DNA of 64,000 bases from Alistipes indistinctus YIT 12060 (GTDB lineage Bacteria; Bacteroidota; Bacteroidia; Bacteroidales; Rikenellaceae). This document shows, piece by piece, positions 15,373 to 23,884 of this stretch (position 1 is the stretch's first letter; each line of letters starts with the position of its first letter). The translations under genes were made by a program, and so were the position numbers. The notes beneath the pieces were generated by a model. That model saw nothing but the letters and a program-made list of their open reading frames with translations. It had not been told where the DNA came from and did not search any database. Where the stretch lies: assembly GCF_025144995.1 (NCBI RefSeq), contig NZ_CP102250.1:1612001-1676000 (forward strand), in the 5' to 3' direction.

Positions 15373-16329
15373 ATGCCCATACAGCATGATGAGGTAACGA
15401 AACATAAAAAACCCGATTGGCTCAAGATAAGACTCCACAACAACGAGGGGTACAGCCAGGTAGCTCATATCGTCCGGGAGCATGGACTCCACACGATCTG
15501 CAGCAGCGGCAGGTGCCCCAATCAGGCGGAGTGCTGGAGTCGGCGTACGGCCACTTTCATGATTTTGGGAGAAATTTGCACCCGTTCGTGTAAGTTCTGT
15601 GCAACAGCCTCCGGGAAACCGTTACCACCCGACAGCGACGAGCCGCGCAAGCTCGCCCGTTCGGTCTCTTTGATGGGACTGAAGCATTGCGTAATTACCT
15701 CCGTGGACAGGGATGACCTGCCCGACGGGGGTGCCTCCCATTGGGCCGCTTCCGTGCGTTCCGTACGGGAATCCAACCCCGATACCACCATAGAGGTACT
15801 GATCCCCGATTTCGACGGCAAGGAAGAACTGATCGATATCGTTCTCGCCTCTGCGCCCGACATCGTGGGGCACAACATCGAGACGGTCGAACGCCTCACG
15901 CCGCAAGTACGTTCGCGCGCCAAATACGGGGTCAGCCTCAACGTACTGAAACACATCGCCGGCCGGGGTGCCACGGCCAAAAGCGGCCTGATGCTGGGCC
16001 TCGGCGAAAGCGAAGCGGAAGTCCTCGCGACGATGGACGACCTGCTGGAAAACGGCTGCCGGATTCTCACGATCGGCCAATACCTGCGCCCGACACTCAA
16101 ACACCTGCCCGTAGCGCAGTACGTCACCCCCGAAAAATTCGCGTGGTATAAGGAAGAAGCGCTCCGGCGCGGTTTCACCTATGTCGAAAGCGGCCCGATG
16201 GTACGCTCTTCGTACATGGCCGAACGGGCCATGCAACGCTGCCGGGAAGAGAACAAAGCGGGTGCGGAACATTCATCCGACACGGTCGCGGGCGGCACAT
16301 GCCGCGCAGCGGTCCGATCCGAACAATAA
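15373..16329 (+). CDS. lipA: lipoyl synthase (radical SAM)
   Basis: The enzyme inserts two sulfurs into the octanoyl chain on lipoyl domains of 2-oxoacid dehydrogenases or the glycine cleavage H protein. The auxiliary-cluster cysteines appear in CSSGRCPNQAEC (about residues 44-55), and the radical SAM cluster motif CTRSCKFC is near 69-76. The N-terminal KPDWLKIRL and the later GLGES and GQYLRPT motifs are also family-typical. The length of 318 includes a non-conserved C-terminal tail of about 30 residues. It is 10 bp upstream of lipB, forming a lipoylation operon that also includes recJ. Confidence 0.95.
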   Translation: MPIQHDEVTKHKKPDWLKIRLHNNEGYSQVAHIVREHGLHTICSSGRCPNQAECWSRRTATFMILGEICTRSCKFCATASGKPLPPDSDEPRKLARSVSLMGLKHCVITSVDRDDLPDGGASHWAASVRSVRESNPDTTIEVLIPDFDGKEELIDIVLASAPDIVGHNIETVERLTPQVRSRAKYGVSLNVLKHIAGRGATAKSGLMLGLGESEAEVLATMDDLLENGCRILTIGQYLRPTLKHLPVAQYVTPEKFAWYKEEALRRGFTYVESGPMVRSSYMAERAMQRCREENKAGAEHSSDTVAGGTCRAAVRSEQ

Positions 16330-16339
16330 CAAAACACCG

Positions 16340-17014
16340 ATGGAGTACGTTAGCATAAAGAATCTGGGCCGCACGGAGTACTCCGAAGCGTGGGAGATAC
16401 AGAAGCGGTTCTTCGGACAGCTCCTGCTGCAGAAACAGCAGGGATCGGCCGAAGAGCAATACCTGCTGCTGGTCGAACATCCCCACGTCTACACACTGGG
16501 CAAAAGCGGCCACGAGTCGAACCTGCTCGTCAACGGGCAGTTCCTGGCTAAAATCGGCGCTACCTACTTTCGTACCGACCGCGGCGGCGATGTTACCTAC
16601 CACGGGCTGGGCCAGTTGGTAGGCTATCCGATTCTCGATCTGGAACGGATCGGGGTCAGCCTGCGCGACTACATTTTTTCGCTCGAGGAGAGCGTTATCC
16701 GCACCGTAGCCGATTACGGCATCACGGCCGGCCGGCTCGAAGGAGCCACCGGGGTCTGGATCGACCCGCATACGCCCCGTGCACGCAAAATCTGTGCGAT
16801 CGGTGTAAAAGCATCGCATTTCGTGACGATGCACGGGTTCGCACTGAACGTCACGACCGACCTGAACTACTTTTCCCACATCAACCCCTGCGGTTTTACC
16901 GACAAGGGAGTGACCTCCATCGAGCGAGAAACCGGGCTGAAGCCGTCGCTCGAAGAGGTGGGGCAGCGCTTTACTGCGCACTTTGGCGAGATTTTAAAAA
17001 TCGAATTAAAATAA
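16340..17014 (+). CDS. lipB: octanoyl-ACP:protein transferase
   Basis: LipB transfers octanoate from ACP to lipoyl domains, giving the substrate for LipA. ATG 16340 is chosen because the longer frame overlaps lipA with non-family sequence. The 224-residue protein shows HVYTLGKSGHESNLL, the RGGDVTYHGLGQLVGYPI block and the lysine-bearing KICAIGVKASHFVTMHGFAL. The catalytic cysteine lies in HINPCGF. This matches full family length. It is 10 bp after lipA and 8 bp before recJ. Confidence 0.95.
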   Translation: MEYVSIKNLGRTEYSEAWEIQKRFFGQLLLQKQQGSAEEQYLLLVEHPHVYTLGKSGHESNLLVNGQFLAKIGATYFRTDRGGDVTYHGLGQLVGYPILDLERIGVSLRDYIFSLEESVIRTVADYGITAGRLEGATGVWIDPHTPRARKICAIGVKASHFVTMHGFALNVTTDLNYFSHINPCGFTDKGVTSIERETGLKPSLEEVGQRFTAHFGEILKIELK

Positions 17015-17022
17015 ATAAAGTT

Positions 17023-18801
17023 ATGTCAGCAGAAAAAAGATGGGTTCTCAAGGAGCAGGGGGAACCGGCTAAAGTGGCCCGACTGGCCACCGCGCTGGAG
17101 ATTCCTCCGGTCCTTGCCAACCTGCTTGTTCAGCGTGGCATCGAAACAGAAGAGGAAGCATGGCAATTCTTTAATCCCAAGCTCGAAAACCTGCACGACC
17201 CATTCCTGATGAAAGACATGCGGAAGGCGGTCGAACGGGTGGATCTGGCCCTCAGCCGGGGCGAGAGCATCATGGTTTACGGCGATTACGACGTAGACGG
17301 CACCACGGCTGTGGCCCTGGTCTATTCGTTTCTGCGCCGGCTCGGTCACAAAGCGTTGATGTTCTACATCCCCGACCGCTACACCGAAGGGTACGGCGTC
17401 TCGTACAAGGCGATCGACCATGCCCAACGCAAAGGCGTCGGGGTGATCATCACCCTCGATTGCGGAATCAAAGCGACCGAAAAAGTGGCTTACGCGAAGG
17501 AGCGGGGAATTGACATGATCATCTGCGACCACCACCTGCCGGGAGAAAAGATTCCCGAAGCGGTGGCGGTACTCGATCCCAAACGGGCCGACTGCCCCTA
17601 TCCATTCAAGGAGTTGTCGGGTTGCGGGGTAGGATTCAAGATGTTGCAGGGATACTGCCTTTACAAAGGGCTGCCTTTCTCGGAAGTGGAATGTCTGTTG
17701 GACTTGGTGGTGGTGAGCATCGCCTCGGACATCGTCCCGTTGGTGGGCGAAAACCGGATTTTGGCCTATTACGGCCTCAAACGCCTGAACGAAAAGCCCG
17801 GCAAGGGGCTGCAGTCGATCATTAAGATTTGCGGACTGGAGAAGCATGCGATCACGATCGACGACATCGTCTTCAAGATCGGGCCGCGCATCAACGCCGC
17901 GGGCCGTATGGAGGTCGATGCGGAAGGTGAAAACGCGGCGCCTTCGGGTGGCCATTCGGCCGTCTATCTGATGGTGGCGCGCGACGAAGAGGTGGCCACC
18001 GAATACGGTGCCTTTATCGACCGCAGCAACCAGGATCGAAAAAACATCGACCGCAGCGTCACGCAGGAGGCGCACGATTTTATCGAGCACCATCCGCAAA
18101 TGAAGGAGCTCAAAAGCACCGTGATCTACAACCCTCAGTGGATGAAAGGGATCGTGGGAATCGTCGCCTCGCGGCTGATCGAAACCTACTACCGCCCCAC
18201 CGTCGTGCTGACGATGAGCAACGGATTCGTGACGGGTTCGGCCCGCAGCGTCCCGGGATTCGACCTTTACCAGGCCGTGGAATCATGCGCCGACCTGCTC
18301 GAAAATTTCGGCGGACACATGTATGCGGCAGGTATGACGATGAAGCCCGAAAACGTCGAGATGTTCACGAAGCGCTTCAACGACTATGTCGAGGAGCACA
18401 TCGATCCGGAAATGCTTATCCCGCAGGTAGATATCGATTCGGAACTGCTCTTCAGCGATATCACGCCCCATTTCCGCGCGACGCTGGCCCGTTTCCAGCC
18501 TTTCGGCCCGGGCAATACCGCGCCGGTATTCGTCACACGGAATGTGAGCAACCGGGGCGATGCGCGGCTGGTCGGTGCCGAACGGGAACACCTCAAGATG
18601 GATCTGATTCAGGGACAAAAGCCCAATACGGTGATCCCGGCCATTGCGTTCCAGCAGCCGAAACTCTATGAATATGTCCGGACAGGCAGGAGTATCGACG
18701 TCTGCTATTCGGTGGTCGAGAATCACTACCGCGGCGCCGTTTTCGCCCAACTCCGGATCAAAGACATCAAAAAGAGTAATCCGACGGCAGCAAAGGACTG
18801 A
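17023..18801 (+). CDS. recJ: single-stranded-DNA-specific exonuclease
   Basis: RecJ degrades single-stranded DNA 5' to 3' in recombination and mismatch repair. The DHH-family metal motifs are present: YGDYDVDGTTA (about 86-96), the DHH of ICDHHLPG (about 169), and the DHHA1-type region with the glycine-rich FGGHMYAAGMT near 430. An OB-like domain near 480-575 includes RFQPFGPGNTAPVF. Length 592 is normal. It is the last gene of the lipA-lipB operon, which has no clear functional link, and is followed by a strong bidirectional terminator. Confidence 0.95.
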   Translation: MSAEKRWVLKEQGEPAKVARLATALEIPPVLANLLVQRGIETEEEAWQFFNPKLENLHDPFLMKDMRKAVERVDLALSRGESIMVYGDYDVDGTTAVALVYSFLRRLGHKALMFYIPDRYTEGYGVSYKAIDHAQRKGVGVIITLDCGIKATEKVAYAKERGIDMIICDHHLPGEKIPEAVAVLDPKRADCPYPFKELSGCGVGFKMLQGYCLYKGLPFSEVECLLDLVVVSIASDIVPLVGENRILAYYGLKRLNEKPGKGLQSIIKICGLEKHAITIDDIVFKIGPRINAAGRMEVDAEGENAAPSGGHSAVYLMVARDEEVATEYGAFIDRSNQDRKNIDRSVTQEAHDFIEHHPQMKELKSTVIYNPQWMKGIVGIVASRLIETYYRPTVVLTMSNGFVTGSARSVPGFDLYQAVESCADLLENFGGHMYAAGMTMKPENVEMFTKRFNDYVEEHIDPEMLIPQVDIDSELLFSDITPHFRATLARFQPFGPGNTAPVFVTRNVSNRGDARLVGAEREHLKMDLIQGQKPNTVIPAIAFQQPKLYEYVRTGRSIDVCYSVVENHYRGAVFAQLRIKDIKKSNPTAAKD

Positions 18802-18877
18802 CAGTATACAGTATACGGGCTCACCATAATCCAAGCACCCGTTTACCCGTCCGAATGTGAATGTCCGCACTTTCACG

Positions 18878-18915
18878 AATAAATACCCCCGGCCGAATGG
18901 CCGGGGGTATTTATT
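18878..18915. terminator. bidirectional terminator, 17-bp perfect stem
   Basis: AATAAATACCCCCGGCC (18878-18894) pairs perfectly with 18899-18915 across a GAAT loop, with A/T-rich flanks on both sides. It separates convergent recJ and the PPOX-fold gene. Confidence 0.85.
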
Positions 18916-19004
18916 GTTCTTGCAAGCCCGTTGCCGTACTATTGAAGTCTCTTGTGCTACGTCATGGTTTGGCCCGGAACATATCTGTTGTAACAAGGAT
19001 AGGA

Positions 19005-19418
19005 TTACAGGTCGTACGTCACGAATTCGCCGCCGATCCAGAACGTTCCGCACTGGGCCGTAAATTTCAACAGGCAATATTCGGGATCGTCCGCCCCCAG
19101 CGGGAAATGCTCCAGCATCCAATCCTGCCAGAAAGCACGTCGTGCAGGATCGGGCACCTCTTCGATAAACCCCGTCAGCACGACACTGTCTTGTCCGGCA
19201 AAAAAGCTCACTCCTGCTTTCGGATTGGCCCGGAACTGTGCAGTTTTACGTGAACCGGCCCCGGTTGCAAACCAAATCTGACCGCATCCTTCGGCCGCCA
19301 ATTTCACCACAGGAACCGGACGCGGATAGCCTTTACCATCCACAGAAGCCACCGTAATCACCTCACACGCATCCAACAGTGTTCCTCCCTTACGGATCAT
19401 TTCATTTTTTGCATCCAT
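19005..19418 (-). CDS. pyridoxamine 5'-phosphate oxidase-fold protein
   Basis: The 137-residue product has the split-barrel flavin-binding fold. VITVASVDGKGYPRPVPVVK is the typical first strand pair, QIWFATGAGSRKTAQFRANP gives the central strand and basic turn, and AGVSFFAGQDSVVLTGFIEE follows. Length fits general-stress-protein-26-like members rather than true PdxH, which is longer. It probably binds FMN, haem or F420-like cofactors; the substrate is unknown. It stands alone between two terminated units. Confidence 0.8.
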   Translation of the reverse strand: MDAKNEMIRKGGTLLDACEVITVASVDGKGYPRPVPVVKLAAEGCGQIWFATGAGSRKTAQFRANPKAGVSFFAGQDSVVLTGFIEEVPDPARRAFWQDWMLEHFPLGADDPEYCLLKFTAQCGTFWIGGEFVTYDL

Positions 19419-19580
19419 AAATTAATCCCCCTTATCAATTATCAATTGAGTACATGGTAACCGTTGCACCCGACCCTGGCAAGACTCCCGAAACGGCAAT
19501 TTTCCGCGATCGCTCTTATTTTCTTATAATACTCTTAAGCCAAGCACACCCCCGATCACAGGAATTGTGCCGACAACCCA

Positions 19581-20771
19581 CTACCGGGCTTTCCCTTCCG
19601 CCCGAAGTGTTTTCCAGGCTGCATAAAGCTGTTCCATCGCCCGCTCGATCACGCTGCGCTGCGTCGCGACATTCATGCGCATCCAACCCCGGCCCTCTTC
19701 ACCGAACATCGAACCCTCGTTGACGCCCCAGCCGGCTTTATCGATCAGGAAACGGTACACCTCTTCATGCGTCATGCCCCACTCCCGGAAATCGAGCCAC
19801 ATCAGGTAAGTCCCTTCGGGCGGGGTACACCGTACCGACGGGATGCGTTCGTGCAGGAAATTGCAGACGAAATCGATATTGCCCTTCAAATAGACCCGGA
19901 GCTGATCGAGCCAATCGTCACCATACGTGTAAGCCGCCTCGAGTGCAACCGTACCGAAAATATTCCCCTGATCGGCATGGAGCTTATTGAATTCGTCGTG
20001 TAACCGCCGATAAAGCGTCGGGTTCGGCGTGATCACGACCGAAGTCGAAAGTCCCGCCAGATTAAAAGTCTTGCTCGGAGCGATAAAGGTCAGCGTACGG
20101 GCGGCAAACCGCTCGTCGAGTGCCGCGATACGCAGATGCCGGTGCGGGTCGAATACCAGATCGGAATGGATTTCATCGGATAAAATCAACACGTCGTGCT
20201 TCACGCACAACTCGCCGATGTGGATCAACTCCTCGCGCGTAAAAACACGGCCCGTAGGGTTGTGCGGATTCGACATCAGAAAGATTTTCGCACCGGAAAG
20301 TTTTCGGTCGAGATCTTCGAAATCGATCTCGAAGCGCCCCTGCACTTCACGCATCGGATTGTTCACCACCACTCGGTCATTGAGGCGTACCTGTCGCGCA
20401 AACGGATGGTAAACAGGCGGCTGGATCACGACCCCGTCCCCCGGAGAGGTGAAAGCACGCAATGCAAAAACAATCCCCGACACGACACCGGGTGTAAAGT
20501 CGAGCCACTCCCCCTTGATTTTCCATCCGCTGCGACGTTCGACCCAGCCGATGATGGAATTCCAATATTGATCGCTGCGATAGGAATAGCCCAGGATCGG
20601 ATGTTCGGCCCGTTTACGGATCGCATTCAGGACTGCCGGCGGCGCAGCGAATTCCATATCGGCCACCCACAACGGAATGACATCGCCGCGCCCGTAAAGC
20701 CGCTCCCTCGCATCCAACTTCTCGCAATTCGTTCCCTCGCGGGAGATTACCTCGTCAAAATCGTATTTCAT
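19581..20771 (-). CDS. PLP-dependent C-S lyase / aminotransferase, PatB-MalY type
   Basis: This fold-type I enzyme probably cleaves cystathionine or other cysteine S-conjugates to pyruvate, ammonia and a thiol. Family signs are the N-terminal VIPLWVADMEFAAPPAVLNA, SNPHNPTGRVFTREEL around residue 170, DEIHSDLVF near 203, and the PLP lysine in APSKTFNLAGL near 238. The C-terminal GWGVNEGSMFGEEGRGWMRM binds the substrate carboxylate. Length 396 is typical. MalY members can also act as transcription modulators. It is monocistronic here. Confidence 0.88.
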   Translation of the reverse strand: MKYDFDEVISREGTNCEKLDARERLYGRGDVIPLWVADMEFAAPPAVLNAIRKRAEHPILGYSYRSDQYWNSIIGWVERRSGWKIKGEWLDFTPGVVSGIVFALRAFTSPGDGVVIQPPVYHPFARQVRLNDRVVVNNPMREVQGRFEIDFEDLDRKLSGAKIFLMSNPHNPTGRVFTREELIHIGELCVKHDVLILSDEIHSDLVFDPHRHLRIAALDERFAARTLTFIAPSKTFNLAGLSTSVVITPNPTLYRRLHDEFNKLHADQGNIFGTVALEAAYTYGDDWLDQLRVYLKGNIDFVCNFLHERIPSVRCTPPEGTYLMWLDFREWGMTHEEVYRFLIDKAGWGVNEGSMFGEEGRGWMRMNVATQRSVIERAMEQLYAAWKTLRAEGKAR

Positions 20772-20901
20772 CGTACTCGAATTTTAAGTCGTTCGTTTCA
20801 TACCATGCCGGCCTGCCCCCCCTGTCCGCTGAGACAGAACCGGATGCCGCGCCGACTACGTTCCCCGGCAAATTATACCACGGATAAAACGGAAAGATTA
20901 T

Positions 20902-20939
20902 CAAAGGTATGGAATTTGCGAAAAATAGCGATACCTTTG
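20902..20939. promoter_or_regulatory. inverted repeat containing two opposed -7-like elements
   Basis: CAAAGGTAT (20902-20910) and ATACCTTTG (20931-20939) form a perfect 9-bp inverted repeat with 20 bp between. Each arm contains TACCTTTG, a Bacteroidota -7 match, pointing away from the other toward the divergent lyase and pseudouridine synthase genes. Neither has a perfect -33. The arms could be divergent promoters, an operator, or both. Confidence 0.45.
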
Positions 20940-21060
20940 AGCACTTTTACAGGCAAATTCGAACTTTCGGCGGGGCTTTTGCATCTCTTTAATCAATAAG
21001 GAGGACTTCCGCCGCTATGATTTCAGATTTCAACCCGTAAAGCCAACTGAGAAAACACCG

Positions 21061-22467
21061 ATGAAAACATTCGATCCGAAAGAGAAAAAGGGACGTTTCT
21101 CCGGCGAAAGCCACAGTGAGAAACCCGCCCGCAAAAGCTTCCCCCGTCGCGATGACTCGGGCAGCCGCAACGATTACGACTCGCCTTCCGAGTTTATGAA
21201 AGACCAGCGCAAAGAGCGCCGCCCGCGTCTGGGCAACACGCCCCGCGAGGAAAATGAAACTCCGCGCCGTTCGTTCAACCCCAACTTCACACGCGACAAC
21301 CGCCGCAAAGACGACGGTTCGGCTCGTTACAACGACCGTTTCCGCCGGGACGACGATCGTCCGGGACGAGATGACGACCGCCGTTCCGGCAAACCGTTCC
21401 GTAAAAACGACAAGCCTTACAGCAGTTATGGGGATGAAGAGCGGCCCTACCGCAATAACCGCAGCGAAAACGACCGCGGCGGGAACCGTTCCTATCACAA
21501 AGATTCCCGCGACGGAGAGCATTCTTTCCGTAAAGACGCTTACCGCAAGGACAACGCCCCGCGCAGAGACAGCCGCGACTCCCGTGACGGGGAACGCCCG
21601 TTCCGCAAAGACGACCGCAGGGGCTCCTACAGCGACCGCCGCAGCGGATATGGCGACCGTCGGGAAGGCGGCCAACGCGCATACGGGAATCACAAAGGCT
21701 TCAAGAAATACGACTCCACGAACTATCCGCGCTTCGAAGCACCCAAGCAATCCGGAGCCGTCCGTCTCAACCGCTTTATCGCAAACTCGGGCATCTGCTC
21801 GCGTCGCGAGGCCGACGACCTGATTACGGCCGGAGTGGTAAGCGTCAACGGCCAGGTCGTATCGGAACTGGGCACCAAGGTCTACCCCAGCGATGAAGTC
21901 CGCTTCAACGGCGAAGTGATCCACGGCGAGAAACACGTCTACATCCTGATGAACAAGCCCAAAGGATACGTCACTTCGCTCGAAGACCCCCACGCAGACA
22001 AAACCGTTATGGACTTGGTCCGAAACGCCTGCACCGAACGGGTCTACCCAGTAGGACGGCTCGACAAAAACAGCGTGGGCGTACTGTTGATTACCAACGA
22101 CGGCGATTTGACGCGCCAATTGACCCATCCGAGTTACAAGAAAAGCAAAATCTACCAGGTTTCTCTCGACAAACCGCTTTCGGAAGAGGATATGCAGCGC
22201 ATCGCCGACGGCATCGAGCTCGAAGACGGGATGATTTATGCCGACGAGGTGAGCTATGTAAGCGACTCCCGCAAAGAGATCGGAATCGAAATCCACTCGG
22301 GCCGCAACCGTATCGTGCGCCGCATTTTCGAAGCGCTCGGTTATTCGGTACAGAAGCTCGACCGGGTTTACTTCGCCGGATTGACCAAAAAGGGTTTGAA
22401 ACGCGGTGCATGGCGTTTCCTCACCCCGCGTGAAGTTTCGATGCTCAAAAGCGGCGAATACGAATAG
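21061..22467 (+). CDS. RsuA/RluB-type pseudouridine synthase with long Arg/Asp-rich N-terminus
   Basis: The enzyme isomerises uridine in rRNA. Residues 1 to about 235 are a disordered, Arg/Asp/Ser-rich region with repeated blocks such as RDDDRPGRDDDRR. An S4 RNA-binding domain follows (RLNRFIANSGICSRREADDL), then the synthase domain with catalytic Asp in VGRLDKNSVGVLLITNDG and the C-terminal SGRNRIVRRIFEALGY. The catalytic part alone matches RluB/RsuA length. The low-complexity tail probably helps RNA binding or phase behaviour (inference). Exact target position (16S or 23S) cannot be decided. Confidence 0.9.
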   Translation: MKTFDPKEKKGRFSGESHSEKPARKSFPRRDDSGSRNDYDSPSEFMKDQRKERRPRLGNTPREENETPRRSFNPNFTRDNRRKDDGSARYNDRFRRDDDRPGRDDDRRSGKPFRKNDKPYSSYGDEERPYRNNRSENDRGGNRSYHKDSRDGEHSFRKDAYRKDNAPRRDSRDSRDGERPFRKDDRRGSYSDRRSGYGDRREGGQRAYGNHKGFKKYDSTNYPRFEAPKQSGAVRLNRFIANSGICSRREADDLITAGVVSVNGQVVSELGTKVYPSDEVRFNGEVIHGEKHVYILMNKPKGYVTSLEDPHADKTVMDLVRNACTERVYPVGRLDKNSVGVLLITNDGDLTRQLTHPSYKKSKIYQVSLDKPLSEEDMQRIADGIELEDGMIYADEVSYVSDSRKEIGIEIHSGRNRIVRRIFEALGYSVQKLDRVYFAGLTKKGLKRGAWRFLTPREVSMLKSGEYE

Positions 22468-22619
22468 AGTAGGCGATGCCGCAATAATCGAACGGGACGG
22501 ATTTTCATCCGTCCCGTTCGCTGTCTATCTGGCGCATTGCCAAAAGAGTGTCCGACCCGTCCGGCACGTAAGGGTGACCGCCAAGGAAGCCGGTGAAAAT
22601 GAATTTTTCATAAATATTT

Positions 22620-22651
22620 TTTGCATAAAAAGGATTTTACCCTTATCTTTG
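22620..22651 (+). promoter_or_regulatory. promoter of tRNA-Lys
   Basis: TTTG (22620-22623), a 20-nt spacer and TATCTTTG (22644-22651) match the Bacteroidota housekeeping consensus. It ends 22 bp before the tRNA. Confidence 0.85.
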
Positions 22652-22673
22652 CACCCACAATAACCGCAATGCT

Positions 22674-22746
22674 GGTTCTCTAGCTCAGTTGGTAGAGCAC
22701 GACACTCTTAATGTTGGGGTCGTGGGTTCGAGCCCCACGGGGACCA
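22674..22746 (+). tRNA. tRNA-Lys(CUU)
   Basis: Acceptor GGTTCTC pairs with GGGGACC (with G-U pairs), the D arm is GCTC...GAGC, anticodon stem CGACA/TGTTG encloses loop CTCTTAA giving CUU, and the T loop is TTCGAGC. CCA is not encoded. Length is 73 nt. Confidence 0.93.
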
Positions 22747-22747
22747 C

Positions 22748-22788
22748 AATAAGCCCGGTAATCTAAAATCTAGATTACCGGGCTTATT
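22748..22788 (+). terminator. terminator after tRNA-Lys, 18-bp perfect stem
   Basis: AATAAGCCCGGTAATCTA (22748-22765) pairs with 22771-22788 around a 5-nt loop. The A/T-rich ends make it usable in both directions, including for the convergent gene at 22909. Confidence 0.85.
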
Positions 22789-22908
22789 GCTTTAAATACC
22801 TTCCTCTGCCTGACCCTGAAAACACTCCCGGTCAGCATTGCCTATGCCCTGATGCCGAATCCGCTAAAGATAAAACGATTATCTGCCGGAAAATAGCGCC
22901 TGAGGATA

Positions 22909-23754
22909 TCAATCGAAACGCAACCGGTCGTAGAAAGTTATCCTGTCCGTGCATTCGGCCGACACGACGAGCCGGACGGATTGCAAACGATCCAGGTATC
23001 CGGCTAATTCGGACACTCCCATCTCGAAACGCTGTCCGAAATAAGCCTGACGGTTGCACAACCTGTCCATCCGGCGCAGCAAACGCTTGTTCTCCGGCAC
23101 CCCGATATCGAGTTCCCGGTTCAGCGCAGCCGAACGATGACGAAGGCAACAGAACAGTGCAGTCAGATTGTCCGCCCCCGGCAAAAACCCCAAATGCACC
23201 CAGGCCACAGCCATCAAAAACTGGCGCAACCCGTGAAACAGTCCGAACGCCGCCAACCGCAACTGTTGTGCATCGAGTTGCCGGTGCGCCTCGTTCAGAA
23301 ATCCGCTGCCCAATCCGAGGCACCGCTCCGCATCGGAAACAGCCCTTTTGAACACGAGTGCAGGTTTGAACCGGACCTGTCGGGGAAACCGGCAAACCCC
23401 GTTATCATAAAGCAGCACCCCTTCCTGATACACCTTATAAAAGAAATAGCTGCGGGGCAGCAGGTCCGTAACCAAGCCGATCGCATGGCTTTGCACGGCA
23501 AGATACCGCTCGACACGCTGTTCACAGGGGAAAAATTCGCACAGAAAGCGCATCACCCCTTCGGTTGCGGCTGGAGGGTTCTTTGCGGTCAGCAACAACA
23601 ATTCATAACCGCCCAAAGCGCTGGCCAACGTACCGCCCGCATAACGGCCGTAAAGAACGATCATATCGGGTGAAGCACACTGACGGATCAATCCCGTGAT
23701 CCGTTTCAATTCCGACAAATTCGCATCGGGCAAATCAAACTGCAGGCTTCTCAT
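22909..23754 (-). CDS. nucleotidyltransferase/HEPN-like protein
   Basis: The 281-residue protein resembles Bacteroidota proteins that join a MNT-like nucleotidyltransferase domain to a HEPN domain. The first half has DMIVLYGRYAGG (about 30-41), a degenerate GSxxxG turn, followed by ELLLLTAKN. The second half is helical (about 150-250, LFHGLRQFLMAVAWVHLGFL), as in HEPN. Both active-site motifs look weak: no clear paired Asp after the turn and no canonical RxxxxH. A regulatory or decayed toxin-antitoxin-derived role is possible. It lies between tRNA-Lys and an S24-like regulator transcribed oppositely. Confidence 0.5.
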   Translation of the reverse strand: MRSLQFDLPDANLSELKRITGLIRQCASPDMIVLYGRYAGGTLASALGGYELLLLTAKNPPAATEGVMRFLCEFFPCEQRVERYLAVQSHAIGLVTDLLPRSYFFYKVYQEGVLLYDNGVCRFPRQVRFKPALVFKRAVSDAERCLGLGSGFLNEAHRQLDAQQLRLAAFGLFHGLRQFLMAVAWVHLGFLPGADNLTALFCCLRHRSAALNRELDIGVPENKRLLRRMDRLCNRQAYFGQRFEMGVSELAGYLDRLQSVRLVVSAECTDRITFYDRLRFD

Positions 23755-23884
23755 TCTCGTTTTTTTACATGACTGACAGGGCCGGGCGACTGAAAATTTT
23801 CGTACATTTGTTCAGTCCCGGACACAAATATAATAGAATATTATCTACCTTCAAGCCTGTTTTTAGAATTTTTACTAATTTCGG

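Noticed and set aside
20989-22296. A 435-codon minus-strand frame opposite the pseudouridine synthase
   Set aside because: Its Val/Ala-rich repeats are simply the complement of the Arg/Asp-rich tail.
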